DNA from: Aeromonas rivipollensis
GTDB taxonomy: Bacteria > Pseudomonadota > Gammaproteobacteria > Enterobacterales > Aeromonadaceae
Assembly: GCF_037811135.1 (NCBI RefSeq)
Contig: NZ_CP149130.1
Location: forward strand, 3,592,501-3,656,500
DNA length: 64,000 nucleotides
Reading direction: 5' to 3'
The notes under the pieces: generated by a model
The model's input: only the letters and a program-made list of their open reading frames with translations
What the model was told of the DNA's origin: nothing
Database searches by the model: none
Part shown: positions 33,333-44,173 of the stretch, piece after piece
Position numbering within the stretch: the first letter of the stretch is position 1
How the letters are laid out: each line of letters starts with the position of its first letter
Translations under genes and position numbers: made by a program

Positions 33333-34574
33333 TCAGCCGTTCTTCCAGGCATGCATGTCATAACCGGTTGGAGATTGATGCAACCGCAGATGAAATTGCC
33401 CAATAATGGCGAATATATGGTCGAATATATCGGCCTGGATCCCTTCGTAATCGGCCCAGGCGGTGGTCGCCGTGAAGCAGTAGATCTCCAGCGGCAGGCC
33501 GTCGGAAGTCGGTGCCAGCTGGCGCACCATCAGGGTCATGTCCTTGCGAATGCCGGAGTGGGCGCGCAGGTAGGCATCCAGGTAGGCGCGCAGGGTGCCG
33601 AGGTTGGTGAGGTGACGGCCATTGATGGGGCAGCTGATGGCGTCGCTGAGCTGCTGGTTGTAGCTGCTCAGCTCCTGCTCCTTGCGGCTGAGATAGGGGG
33701 CCAGCAATTTGGCCTGCTTGAGCTGCAACTGCTCCTCCGAGGTCAGGAAGCGCACGCTGGTCATGTCGATGTTGACGCTGCGCTTGATGCGCCGACCACC
33801 GGATTCCGTCATCCCCTGCCAGTTCTTGAAGGAGTCGGAGATCAGGGCATAGGTTGGGATGGTGGTGATGGTCTTGTCCCAGTTCGACACCTTGACCGTG
33901 GTGAGGCCGATGTCGGTCACCTCGCCATCGGCGCCGTACTTGTCCATCTGCAGCCAGTCACCGACGCTCAGCATGCGGTTGGCAGAGAGCTGGATCCCGG
34001 CCACCAGACCGAGGATGGGGTCCTTGAACACCAGCATCAGCACTGCGGTCATGGCCCCCAGGCCGCTGAACAGGAACAGCGGCGACTTGCCGAGCAGCAG
34101 GGCTATCATCAGGATGCCGACCAGTATGCTGGCCACCAGTTTCACCCCCTGGAAGATGCCGCGCAGGGGCAGGTCCCGTCCGAGCCGGGTATAACGGCTC
34201 ACCGACAGCAGGCAGTCGAGCAGGGCGAACAGGGCAAGCAGCAGGAACAGCAGGATCCAGAGCTGGGCCAGCATCTCGATAAGCTGCAGGCTGTCGGACT
34301 CCCTGGGCAGCCAGATCTCAGCCTGACCGAGCAGCACGGCCCCTTGCAGCACGAAGGCGAGCCGGTAGAAGAGCCGCTGCTGCAGCTGGGGCGGCAGCCA
34401 CACCTGCTTGGTCTTGCCAAGCAGCCCCACCAGGCGCACCAGCAGGATGCGGTGCAGCACCAGGTGCAGTGCCAGCGCGGTCAGCACGATGAAGCCCAGG
34501 GCGATCACCAGCGCCATCATAGGGGTCACATCGACCCCCAGGCCTGACAACCAGTTGAAAAATATCTCCTTCAT
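33333..34574 (-). CDS. ybdG: YbdG-type mechanosensitive channel
   Basis: A 413-residue MscS-superfamily protein (E. coli YbdG, 415 aa). It has about five membrane helices, then the pore-lining and beta-domain segment LGAMTAVLMLVFKDPILGLV with IQLSANRMLSVGDW and the YbdG-typical stretch NWDKTITTIPTYALISDSFK. YbdG contributes a small-conductance activity that protects against hypo-osmotic shock. It lies downstream of ackA on the same strand, beyond a hairpin, so probably has its own promoter. Confidence 0.92.
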   Translation of the reverse strand: MKEIFFNWLSGLGVDVTPMMALVIALGFIVLTALALHLVLHRILLVRLVGLLGKTKQVWLPPQLQQRLFYRLAFVLQGAVLLGQAEIWLPRESDSLQLIEMLAQLWILLFLLLALFALLDCLLSVSRYTRLGRDLPLRGIFQGVKLVASILVGILMIALLLGKSPLFLFSGLGAMTAVLMLVFKDPILGLVAGIQLSANRMLSVGDWLQMDKYGADGEVTDIGLTTVKVSNWDKTITTIPTYALISDSFKNWQGMTESGGRRIKRSVNIDMTSVRFLTSEEQLQLKQAKLLAPYLSRKEQELSSYNQQLSDAISCPINGRHLTNLGTLRAYLDAYLRAHSGIRKDMTLMVRQLAPTSDGLPLEIYCFTATTAWADYEGIQADIFDHIFAIIGQFHLRLHQSPTGYDMHAWKNG

Positions 34575-34663
34575 CTCTACCTCCGGGACGTGAAACTGCC
34601 GTCAGGGTACGTATCTGGCCCCTCATGTCAAATGACAGCTTGCTCAATGTGCCGCTGAAACGA

Positions 34664-34689
34664 CAACGCCCGGCACAGGCCGGGCGTTG
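34664..34689 (-). terminator. Terminator-like hairpin after ackA
   Basis: Perfect 11-bp stem CAACGCCCGGC (34664-34674) / GCCGGGCGTTG (34679-34689), four-base loop, with only a modest T-rich tail on the minus strand. Confidence 0.7.
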
Positions 34690-34707
34690 CTTCGGTGCGA
34701 GGGGGCC

Positions 34708-35907
34708 TTAGCCGACCAGGCTCAGAGCATCGCGGGCGATGACCAGCTCTTCGTTGGTGGGCATCACCAGGGCCAGGCGGCTGCCTTCGGCCGTGATGGG
34801 GCCTTCACCGCCCAGCACGGCGGCGTTGTTGGCCTCTTTATCGACCTTGAAGCCGAACAGGGCCAGACGCGCCAGCACCATCTCGCGCACCATGGCGGCG
34901 TTCTCGCCGATACCACCGGTGAACACCAGGGCATCCAGGCGACCGTCCATGGCGGCGGCATAGGCCCCGACATACTTGGCAACTCTGTAGGTGAACACAT
35001 CCAGCGCCCGCTTGGCGCCGGCGTCGGTGGCGTAGTTGGTGGTGACATAGCGGCAGTCGCTGCTCACCTCGGTCATCCCCAGCAGACCGGACTCGCGGGT
35101 CAGCACATGGTTGATCTCGTCCACGCTGTAGCCGAGCTGGTCGTGCATGAAGAAGACCACGGCGGGATCTATGTCGCCAGAGCGGGTGCCCATCGCCAGC
35201 CCTTCCAGCGGAGTCAGGCCCATGGAGGTGTCGACGGACTCGCCGTTCTTGATGGCGCAGACGGAGGCACCGTTGCCCAGGTGGCAGTTGATGATGTTGA
35301 GCTCTGACAGCGGCTTGCCCAGCGCCTTGGCGGTCTCTTCGGCGATGAAGCGGTGGGAGGTGCCGTGGGCGCCGTAACGACGGATGCCGTTCTCCTGATA
35401 GAGCTTGTAGGGCAGCGCGTAGAGGTAGGCTTCCTGCGGCAAGGTCTGGTGGAAGGCGGTGTCGAACACGGCCACGTTTTTCTCGGCCAGGGCCGGGAAG
35501 ACCTTGAGGGCGGCACGGATGCCGATGAGGTGCGCCGGGTTGTGCAGGGGGGCGAACGGAATGGCGGCCTCGATGCCGGCGATCACGCCATCATCGATAC
35601 GAACGGAGCGGGAGAACTGCTCGCCACCGTGCACGATGCGATGGCCGATGGCGACCAGCTGCTCGGCGAGGGTCGGATCCTGGGGCAGGATCTGACCCAC
35701 TATGTGGTCAAGGGCGGCCTGGTGCGCGGCACCGGCGCCCAGCATGGCTTCGCCCTTGACTCCGTGGAGTTTCCATTTGATACGTGCGTCATCCAGATTG
35801 AAGCATTCGGCCAGGCCGGACAGCATGTCCTCACCTGTTTCGGCGTCCATTACGGCAAATTTCAGGGAAGAGCTACCGCAGTTAAGGATCAATACCAACT
35901 TGCTCAT
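34708..35907 (-). CDS. ackA: Acetate kinase
   Basis: A 399-residue enzyme interconverting acetate plus ATP with acetyl phosphate. ASKHA-fold motifs are present: [14 protein letters not shown] at the N-terminus, [32 protein letters not shown] and FTGGIGENA. The pta gene, usually next to ackA in enterobacteria, is absent on both sides here. Its upstream region carries three tandem hairpin repeats (36018-36150). Confidence 0.96.
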   Translation of the reverse strand: MSKLVLILNCGSSSLKFAVMDAETGEDMLSGLAECFNLDDARIKWKLHGVKGEAMLGAGAAHQAALDHIVGQILPQDPTLAEQLVAIGHRIVHGGEQFSRSVRIDDGVIAGIEAAIPFAPLHNPAHLIGIRAALKVFPALAEKNVAVFDTAFHQTLPQEAYLYALPYKLYQENGIRRYGAHGTSHRFIAEETAKALGKPLSELNIINCHLGNGASVCAIKNGESVDTSMGLTPLEGLAMGTRSGDIDPAVVFFMHDQLGYSVDEINHVLTRESGLLGMTEVSSDCRYVTTNYATDAGAKRALDVFTYRVAKYVGAYAAAMDGRLDALVFTGGIGENAAMVREMVLARLALFGFKVDKEANNAAVLGGEGPITAEGSRLALVMPTNEELVIARDALSLVG

Positions 35908-36017
35908 GTTCTACATCTTCCTGTGCTTCGGCTTTATGCCGACAGTGTCGTGTCATCCAACATGGATGGGATTCCCCTGCCGGGGGCGTTATGGTCGCAG
36001 GAAAGTGCGCCCAATTT

Positions 36018-36150
36018 TTCAAACTGTCTGGCGCCGACCCATAGTCTGGCGCGCTCATCCTTTCAAACTCTCTAACGCCGACCCATGGTCTGGCGCGCTC
36101 ATCATGTTCAAACTGTCTTGCGCCGACCTTTCGTCAGGCAAACTCGTCGA
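36018..36150. repeat. Three tandem 44-45 bp hairpin repeats upstream of ackA
   Basis: Units begin TTCAAACT at 36018, 36062 and 36107. Each contains a GCC-GAC ... GTC-nGGC inverted repeat, for example GCGCCGACCCATAGTCTGGC in unit 1. Units 1 and 2 are close copies; unit 3 has diverged (CTTTC loop, AGGC arm) but keeps the pairing. They lie 110-240 bp upstream of ackA, between it and nanQ on the same strand. They could be REP-like elements or repeated regulator sites. Confidence 0.75.
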
Positions 36151-36219
36151 ATCATCGATTCGGGACGGACCGAGCTGCGGTCCTGTCGTGGCGGGTGCCC
36201 GGGCACCCGGCGCTGCGGC

Positions 36220-36690
36220 TCAGACCGAGGTCAGCAGCGACTGGTGGACCTTGACGACCAGCTTCTTCACCAAGCCTGGGGTAGTCAGGGTACAGAGAGG
36301 GCGATGCAGTTCTCCCGGCCAGAAGATGGCAAAGTCGCCGGGCTGCAACGCCAGATAACTGGTCTGGTCGTCATCGACGAACCAGAGATCGGGGTGGGGA
36401 TGATCGGCACCGTCGCTCACATAGGCATGGGGCCCGACACCGATCCACTCCTCCCCCCGCAGCAGCAGCTGGATATCCAGATACTGCTCATGAAACTCGC
36501 CGCGGCGATCCGCGACCGGCTCTGTCAGCGCTTCGCTCACCAGGCAGAACAGCTTGAGGCCGTCTATGTCCTGCTTGCCAAGGGGCGCCTCACGCCAGTG
36601 GGCAAGGCTCTTCACCACCTCGGCCATGATGCGGGCCAGCGGCGTGGGCAAGGGGGTGCGTTGCAAGGTATCCAGACTGCCGGTGATCAT
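36220..36690 (-). CDS. nanQ: YhcH/YjgK/YiaL family protein (NanQ-like sugar anomerase)
   Basis: A 156-residue cupin-like protein. The metal-binding set typical of the family is visible: E65-x-H67-x-x-Y70-x-D72 in EFHEQYLDIQ and H129 in PGELHRP. E. coli NanQ (YhcH) speeds N-acetylneuraminate anomerisation; other members act on different sugars. No sialic acid genes are adjacent, so the true substrate is open. An orphan intrinsic terminator lies 53 bp upstream of its start. Confidence 0.82.
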   Translation of the reverse strand: MITGSLDTLQRTPLPTPLARIMAEVVKSLAHWREAPLGKQDIDGLKLFCLVSEALTEPVADRRGEFHEQYLDIQLLLRGEEWIGVGPHAYVSDGADHPHPDLWFVDDDQTSYLALQPGDFAIFWPGELHRPLCTLTTPGLVKKLVVKVHQSLLTSV

Positions 36691-36742
36691 GGGGTGCGCA
36701 TCCTTAGGTATATCTGCCGTCTATCTTTGTCCATCAATGAAA

Positions 36743-36762
36743 AAGGACCCCTAAAGGTCCTT
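36743..36762 (-). terminator. Orphan intrinsic terminator upstream of nanQ
   Basis: AAGGACC (36743-36749) pairs with GGTCCTT (36756-36762); on the minus strand it is followed by five T. No annotated gene ends here. The 180 bp between it and the next terminator (36944) hold no ORF, so it ends either a small RNA or an attenuated nanQ leader. That 36763-36943 stretch otherwise shows only small hairpins such as CTGTTGCACAG. Confidence 0.65.
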
Positions 36763-36943
36763 ATCCAGCGTCGCCTGCCATCCGTGCAGACTCGAAGAGC
36801 GCCTGGTTCGTCTTGTTGGCGCCGGGTCACTGTTGCACAGTCGCCCGCCCCTTGCCAAGAGATACCCGCTCATTCACCCGATGATCGTACCAGTTGAAAC
36901 AATATTATTCACTAGTCGATTGCCAGCGACTTTGACCAGACGC

Positions 36944-36972
36944 AAAAACGGGAGCATCTGCTCCCGTTTTTT
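36944..36972. terminator. Bidirectional terminator after the acyltransferase gene
   Basis: ACGGGAGCA (36948-36956) pairs with TGCTCCCGT (36959-36967), flanked by A and T runs. Confidence 0.88.
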
Positions 36973-36990
36973 TCACCGAATCGGTGTCAT

Positions 36991-38097
36991 TCAAACCTTG
37001 CTGGCGTTCTCCACCGGCTTGGCGTACATGGCACGCCAGATGGCCTTGTGCTCTTCCGGCACTTCCGACTGGCGGGTCAGGAAGGCGGCCTGCTCGGTCG
37101 TGCTGGCCCGATTGGGGACATCTGCGGCCAGGTAGTTGCCGGGGAAGAGGCGATAGCTGCTCCAGATCGCCTTGTCGATGAGCGCGGCCAGTTCGTCCGG
37201 ATCGCTGAAGCCCTCTGTGATGGGGGCGCCGAAGGAGACATGTACCCGCCCCTTCTGGCCGACGATGCCGGCGACTATGCTCTCGATGTCCTCGAACTCA
37301 CCCTTCTCGTAGCTGCCGTTGACCGACTTCTCGTAGAGCTCGCGCGCCTTGGCCTTGTCGGTGGGATCCACCTCGTAGCTGATGCTGACCGGCACTATGT
37401 TGAGGCTGCGCATGTAATCCACGAAGTCGATCTTCTGCTTCTTGCCGTCCACATAGAACATCTTGAGGATGGCCGGATCCGTCTTGTCGTCCCCGTTCTT
37501 GGCGCGTCCTTCCTTCTGGGCGATCCAGATGGAATGCCCCTCGTGGACCGACTGACCTATGTAGGCAGACAGCTCGCCGAGGGCCTTCATCATCTCCCGC
37601 GGCCCCTTGGCGGAGCGCTTGACGATGAAGCTCTTGTTGAGCTTCATCAGCTCGGTGGCACAGGGCTTGCGCAGCAGGTTGTCGCCAATGGCGATGCGCA
37701 CCGTATCGAAGCCATGGGTGTGCAACCCCCAGTTGACGAACGCCGGATCCATGGCGATGTCCCTGTGGTTGGAGACGAACAGGTAGCCCTGCTCCTTCTT
37801 CAGATGCTCGAGGCCGGAGAAGCTCACCCCCTGGGTGGAGGTAGCTATCATGCGACTCATGTAGCGGGTCACCCCCATCTGCACCTGATGGATGGTGCTG
37901 ACCTTGGCCCACTTGTGGCGCAGGAACTGGCGGATCAGCGGGCGAATGGCCCAGCCCAGCCAGCTCATCAGGGAACCGAAACGGTATTTGGCGATGGCGC
38001 CGATAAACTCGTCATCCTGGATCAGCCGCTCGATGGCAGCCGGCACTTCGTCATCGCGATAGGGGCGAATGTCCGCGAATCTATCTACTTCTGTCAC
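36991..38097 (-). CDS. PlsC-like 1-acylglycerol-3-phosphate acyltransferase family protein
   Basis: A 368-residue protein of the glycerolipid acyltransferase superfamily. The catalytic block is SNHRDIAMDPAF; it reads H-x5-D, one residue longer than the usual H-x4-D. Downstream are segments in the positions of the other acyltransferase motifs (KRSAKGPREMMKAL, WIAQKEGRAKNGDDKTDP as the E-G-R block, VPVSISYEVDP). No membrane helix is obvious. The start is GTG with an upstream AAGG. Monocistronic. Acyl-acceptor identity is not deducible. Confidence 0.78.
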   Translation of the reverse strand: MTEVDRFADIRPYRDDEVPAAIERLIQDDEFIGAIAKYRFGSLMSWLGWAIRPLIRQFLRHKWAKVSTIHQVQMGVTRYMSRMIATSTQGVSFSGLEHLKKEQGYLFVSNHRDIAMDPAFVNWGLHTHGFDTVRIAIGDNLLRKPCATELMKLNKSFIVKRSAKGPREMMKALGELSAYIGQSVHEGHSIWIAQKEGRAKNGDDKTDPAILKMFYVDGKKQKIDFVDYMRSLNIVPVSISYEVDPTDKAKARELYEKSVNGSYEKGEFEDIESIVAGIVGQKGRVHVSFGAPITEGFSDPDELAALIDKAIWSSYRLFPGNYLAADVPNRASTTEQAAFLTRQSEVPEEHKAIWRAMYAKPVENASKV

Positions 38098-38318
38098 AAT
38101 GTCAGCCTTGCATGTATGGAGTCGCGACCAGCTGCTGCTGGCCGGGAAAATTCAGGGCGCAATTTTACACGCTTTTGGGGTCAGGGGTATGAGAGGCGCA
38201 CAGATAGTGCGATCTTGCCGCGAAAAAGCCGCCAGCTCATGGGAAACCAGGATCCAGGATGACCTGCGCCCATGGCTTGTCGAGGGACTGCCCCCACAGG
38301 AGGAACACCACATCCTGC

Positions 38319-38873
38319 CTAACCGGCCGGATTGAGCAGCGCTGTGAGGATGTGGTCCTCCCAGCGGCCGTTGATCATCAGGTAGTCCCGGGCATAGCCT
38401 TCCCGCTCGAACCCGAGACGCGCCAGCAGGGCGCCGCTGCGCCGGTTCACCGGCATATAGCTCGCCATGATGCGGTGCAGGTCGCGCTCCCGAAACAGGT
38501 AGTCGATGCCGGCGGCCACCACCTCCAGCATCAGCCCCTGCCCCTCATGTGCCTCGTCGATGGCATAGCCCAGATGGCATGCCTTGAACATGCCCATCAT
38601 GATGTGGGTGAAGTTGCAGGTGGCGAGCACCCGCTCCCCTTTGGGATCGAGCGCCACCAGTTGCACGGCGCTGCCGTCGAAAAACTGGCCGTAACCGTCG
38701 CGCAGCCGCCCCTGCCAGTGACCCAGGGTGTAGAAGCTCTCGTCGCGTTTCGGCTCCCAGGGTTGCAGGTGGGTACGGTTGCGCCGGTAGAAATCCAGCA
38801 TCAGCTCGGCCCGCTCCGGGGGCAGGATGGTCAGCCGGGTGCGGGCCGTGGCGATATGGGGCAGGGTCAGCAC
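38319..38873 (-). CDS. rimJ: RimJ-type protein N-acetyltransferase
   Basis: A 184-residue GNAT enzyme. It shares with E. coli RimJ the segments LQPWEPKRDESFYTLGHWQ, ACHLGYAIDEAHEGQGLM (acetyl-CoA binding), HRIMASYMPVNRRSG and LLARLGFEREGYARDYL. RimJ acetylates the N-terminus of ribosomal protein S5. The start is taken as GTG 38873, six bases after GGGAAG. It is 58 bp downstream of another GNAT gene on the same strand, probably one transcript. Confidence 0.85.
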   Translation of the reverse strand: MLTLPHIATARTRLTILPPERAELMLDFYRRNRTHLQPWEPKRDESFYTLGHWQGRLRDGYGQFFDGSAVQLVALDPKGERVLATCNFTHIMMGMFKACHLGYAIDEAHEGQGLMLEVVAAGIDYLFRERDLHRIMASYMPVNRRSGALLARLGFEREGYARDYLMINGRWEDHILTALLNPAG

Positions 38874-38931
38874 AGTGTCTTCCCATACTGGCCATGCAGG
38901 GTGCCAGCGACCAGGCTGGGCCGGGACGCCA

Positions 38932-39492
38932 TCAGTGATCCCTTTCCCGCAGCCTGAGCCAGTCATCCCGCAGCAGACCGTAGTGGACGTGATCCACTAC
39001 CCTGTCCGCCAGCCGCTCCGCCCGCCGGGTGATCCCCTCCTGCTGCATGCCGAGCCGCTCGCACACAGCCCGGCTGGGCTCGTTCTCCAGCGCGGCGCTG
39101 ATCTCCACCTTCTCCATCCCCATCTCCTCGAAGGCGTGATGGATCAGGGCCTGACAGGCCCGGGTGATGATGCCGTTGCCCTGCCAGCGCTCCGCCAGCC
39201 AGTAGCCGATGCTGACCTTGGCCAGCCCCTGATCGATCTGGTTGTAACCGATGACACCGACCACCTCCCCCTGATATTCGATGGCGGTGGTCAGCCCCTC
39301 GCCCCGGGCAAATTTCTCGATGGCGTGGCGAATGAAGGTGGCGCTGTCAGAGGGCTGCTGGATATGGGGCACCCAGGGCAGCCATTGGGAGAGATAGTCG
39401 CGATTGCGCTGGCAGAGGCGAAAGAGTTCGCTGGCCATGTCGGGCTGAAGAAACAGGAGCGCCAGCTCGTCATCCAGTTGCCATGAAAACAT
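38932..39492 (-). CDS. RimL-like GNAT acetyltransferase
   Basis: A 186-residue GNAT enzyme similar to ribosomal-protein-serine acetyltransferases. Typical segments are LSQWLPWVPHIQQPSD, VSIGYWLAERWQGNGIITRA (acetyl-CoA loop Q-x-x-G-x-I) and VEISAALENEPSRAVCERLG. ATG 39492 follows a strong GGAGGAG. E. coli RimL modifies L7/L12; the true substrate here is not proven. It forms a pair with the RimJ-type gene. Confidence 0.82.
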   Translation of the reverse strand: MFSWQLDDELALLFLQPDMASELFRLCQRNRDYLSQWLPWVPHIQQPSDSATFIRHAIEKFARGEGLTTAIEYQGEVVGVIGYNQIDQGLAKVSIGYWLAERWQGNGIITRACQALIHHAFEEMGMEKVEISAALENEPSRAVCERLGMQQEGITRRAERLADRVVDHVHYGLLRDDWLRLRERDH

Positions 39493-41613
<2,121 letters not shown>

Positions 41614-41635
41614 TCCCGAATGTCAGTGAAGAGAG

Positions 41636-41662
41636 AGCGCCGGACTTGTCCGGCGCTTTTTT
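41636..41662. terminator. Terminator between ahpB and the LysR gene
   Basis: AGCGCCGGAC (41636-41645), loop TT, GTCCGGCGCT (41648-41657), then a T-run; it touches the last base of the converging LysR gene. Confidence 0.88.
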
Positions 41663-42561
41663 CATGCTGGCTTGCCCGACCAGCGCCGGGCCAGGGTGCG
41701 CGCCGCCTCCAGCACCCGCTCCTTGGCGGGATTGGGCCGCTTGCCGCTGCGCCAGGCCATCATCACATCCCAGTGATCCGGCGGCAGATCCGTCACATCC
41801 AGTTTCACCAGACGACCAAACTCCAGATCCCGGGTGATGGCGAGCGCCGGCATCAGGGTGATGAAGCCATGCTCCAGCGCCAGCTCCCGCGCCGCACTGG
41901 CGGGCTGGATGGCGTGCAGCGGGCTCGCTACCTGGCGCAGCAGCCGCAGTTGCAGGATCAGCTCGTCACAGCCGGTGCCCCACTGCTGAGGGGCCAGCCG
42001 CTCGTTGGCGATGTCCTGCAGGGTCAGTCCCTGCCGTCCGGCCAGCGGATGGGTGGCGCAGGCCACGGCGATGATGGGGGAGCGATAGAGCAGCTCGAGC
42101 TGGATGCCCGCGATGGCGGGACACTTGAGGATGAAGCCGACGTCGGTCTCGCCGGTCAGCAGCTCCTGCATGATGACGCCGGAGTGATCCGTGCTGCAGC
42201 GGATCTCGAAGGCCTCGTCCACCAGGGCCAATAACAGTGGCCCGAAGACGACAGTAGTCAGGGAGGGGAGACAGGATAGCCGGATCCGCGGCAGGGCCGG
42301 TGCCCCCTGCATCGCCAGCCGCCCTCCTTCCAGCGCACTCAAAGCGCTGGTGGCCGCCGGCAGAAACTGCTCGCAGGCCGGTGTGGGGGTGGCGCCACGG
42401 CGGTGGCGACGGAACAGGGACTGTCCCAGCTCCTGCTCCAGCACGGCGATCCGCTGGCTGACCATGGGTTGTGACCAGCCGCGAATGGCCGCCACCTTGC
42501 TGAAGCTGCCACGGTTGGCCACATCCAGCAGCAATTGCAAATCGTCGAGTGTCACAGCCAT
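41662..42561 (-). CDS. LysR family transcriptional regulator
   Basis: A 299-residue LTTR. The N-terminal winged helix (MAVTLDDLQLLLDVANRGSFSKVAA, then SQPMVSQRIAVLEQELG and LFRR) binds DNA. A type 2 periplasmic-binding fold from ~90 on would bind an effector. ATG 42561 fits the family start; the frame extends 14 codons further. Divergent from mdtH with an inverted repeat between them, so mdtH is the obvious candidate target. Effector unknown. Confidence 0.88.
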   Translation of the reverse strand: MAVTLDDLQLLLDVANRGSFSKVAAIRGWSQPMVSQRIAVLEQELGQSLFRRHRRGATPTPACEQFLPAATSALSALEGGRLAMQGAPALPRIRLSCLPSLTTVVFGPLLLALVDEAFEIRCSTDHSGVIMQELLTGETDVGFILKCPAIAGIQLELLYRSPIIAVACATHPLAGRQGLTLQDIANERLAPQQWGTGCDELILQLRLLRQVASPLHAIQPASAARELALEHGFITLMPALAITRDLEFGRLVKLDVTDLPPDHWDVMMAWRSGKRPNPAKERVLEAARTLARRWSGKPA

Positions 42562-42579
42562 AACCAAATCCAATATGAA

Positions 42580-42608
42580 ATATAGCCAGTTGTCGGCTAC
42601 CACTATAT
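42580..42608. promoter_or_regulatory. Inverted repeat in the lysR-mdtH intergenic region
   Basis: ATATAG (42580-42585) and CTATAT (42603-42608) flank a 17-bp centre, just upstream of the LysR start. Placement suits an LTTR autoregulatory site; the motif alone is weak. Confidence 0.3.
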
Positions 42609-42769
42609 CTGGAGCCCCACCAGAATAGCAGCATCAATCGTCGTGAAATGGCAGAACGCCAGCGAGTCAGGGACTTATCGTCGCCCTTGGCTCTGTTTGG
42701 TGACGGCGCCATTCGGATGATGAGAACACAACGAATAATGTCATCGAAGCAAGCAGGGGTATAAGGGTC

Positions 42770-43963
42770 ATGGTGGAGCGGGCGAGGCGGTTGGGGCGGT
42801 GGTTCTTGGCATTGGATTCCCTCCTGGTGATCCTGGGGTTCTTCGTGGTGATGCCCATGATCAGCCTGCGATTCGTGGACCAGCTTGGCTGGGCCGCCGG
42901 TGTGGTCGGGCTGGCGCTGGGCCTGCGTCAGCTGACCCAGCAGGGGCTGGGGGTCTTCGGCGGCTCCCTCGCCGACAAGTTCGGGGCCCGCCCCCTCATC
43001 GTCTGCGGCATGCTGCTGCGGGCGCTGGGCTTTGCCAGCCTGGCCTACGCCCAGAGCGGGCTGGAACTCATCGTCTCCTGCATCATCTCGGGGCTCGGCG
43101 GCTGCCTGTTCGATCCGCCCCGGGCCGCCCTGGTGATCAAGTTCACCCGCCCGCGGGAGCGCGGCCGCTACATCTCCCTGCTGATGATGCTGGAGAGCGC
43201 CGGCGCCGTGGTGGGCGCCCTGCTCGGCAGCTGGCTGCTCAACTTCGACTTTGAATATGTCTGCCTGCTGGGGGCCGGCCTGTTCGTCTGTGCCGCCCTG
43301 TGCAACCTGCTGATCCTGCCACCCTACAAGCTCTCCCTGCGTCCGACCCCGATCCGGGCTGGCCTCGGTCAGGTGATTGCGGACAAGGCGTTCTGCCGGC
43401 TGGTACTGATCCTGAGCGGCTACTACGCGCTCTGGGTACAGGTGATGCTGATCTTCCCCATCTTGGTCAAGCAGATGGCGGGAAGCACCACGGCGGTGGG
43501 CTGGATGTATACCCTGGAGACGGCCATCTCCCTGGCTCTGCTCTACCCTCTTGCCCGTTACGGCGAGCGCCACTTCAAGCTGGAAAACCGCCTGATGGCG
43601 GGGGTATTGCTGATGACGGCGGGGATAGGGCTGGTGGCCTTTGCCACCACCTTGCCCGCCGTCTTCATGCTGCTTGCCTGCTTCTATCTCGGCATCGTCA
43701 TCGCCGAGCCGGCGCGGGAGACGCTCATGACCAAGCTGGCCCAGCCGGGGGCGCGCGGCAGCTACATGGGGTTCAGTCGCCTTGGTCTGGCGCTCGGCGG
43801 CATGACGGGTTACGTGGGGGGCGGTGCCCTGCACGACTACGCCATGGCCCAGGGACAACCCTGGCTGCCCTGGCTGGTGCTCGGCACCGTCGGCGTCACC
43901 ACTCTGCTGCTGCTGGTGAACTGCTTTCAGCGCGATTCCCGTCTGGCCCAGGTCAATGCCTGA
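42770..43963 (+). CDS. mdtH: MFS efflux transporter MdtH
   Basis: A 397-residue, 12-helix major facilitator (E. coli MdtH, 402 aa). Conserved segments include [56 protein letters not shown], the [15 protein letters not shown] loop and [14 protein letters not shown] with [16 protein letters not shown]. MdtH contributes to fluoroquinolone-type drug export in E. coli when overproduced. AAGGG precedes the ATG. Possibly controlled by the divergent LysR protein. Confidence 0.93.
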   Translation: MVERARRLGRWFLALDSLLVILGFFVVMPMISLRFVDQLGWAAGVVGLALGLRQLTQQGLGVFGGSLADKFGARPLIVCGMLLRALGFASLAYAQSGLELIVSCIISGLGGCLFDPPRAALVIKFTRPRERGRYISLLMMLESAGAVVGALLGSWLLNFDFEYVCLLGAGLFVCAALCNLLILPPYKLSLRPTPIRAGLGQVIADKAFCRLVLILSGYYALWVQVMLIFPILVKQMAGSTTAVGWMYTLETAISLALLYPLARYGERHFKLENRLMAGVLLMTAGIGLVAFATTLPAVFMLLACFYLGIVIAEPARETLMTKLAQPGARGSYMGFSRLGLALGGMTGYVGGGALHDYAMAQGQPWLPWLVLGTVGVTTLLLLVNCFQRDSRLAQVNA

Positions 43964-44125
43964 TCCTTGAGCACACAATGCGGATGACCCCGGGGCGCCC
44001 CTCGTTCGAGTCGGCGCCCTTCTTTATCCGGCAACACAGGGTCGGCGGCCCCTTCCCCTGACCTGGCTCTCCCCCTTCTTTCCTTCACCCCACTTTCCAT
44101 CACCCCACAAGCCGAATGACGCGCA

Positions 44126-44156
44126 TAAAAAAAGCGGCAGATTGCTCTGCCGCTTT
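44126..44156. terminator. Terminator at the 3' end of the giant adhesin gene
   Basis: AAAGCGGCAGA (44131-44141), loop TTGC, TCTGCCGCTTT (44146-44156). The strong T-run is on the minus strand, serving the adhesin; mdtH converges from the other side. Confidence 0.88.
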
Positions 44157-44173
44157 GTGTCCATCTGGCTGGG

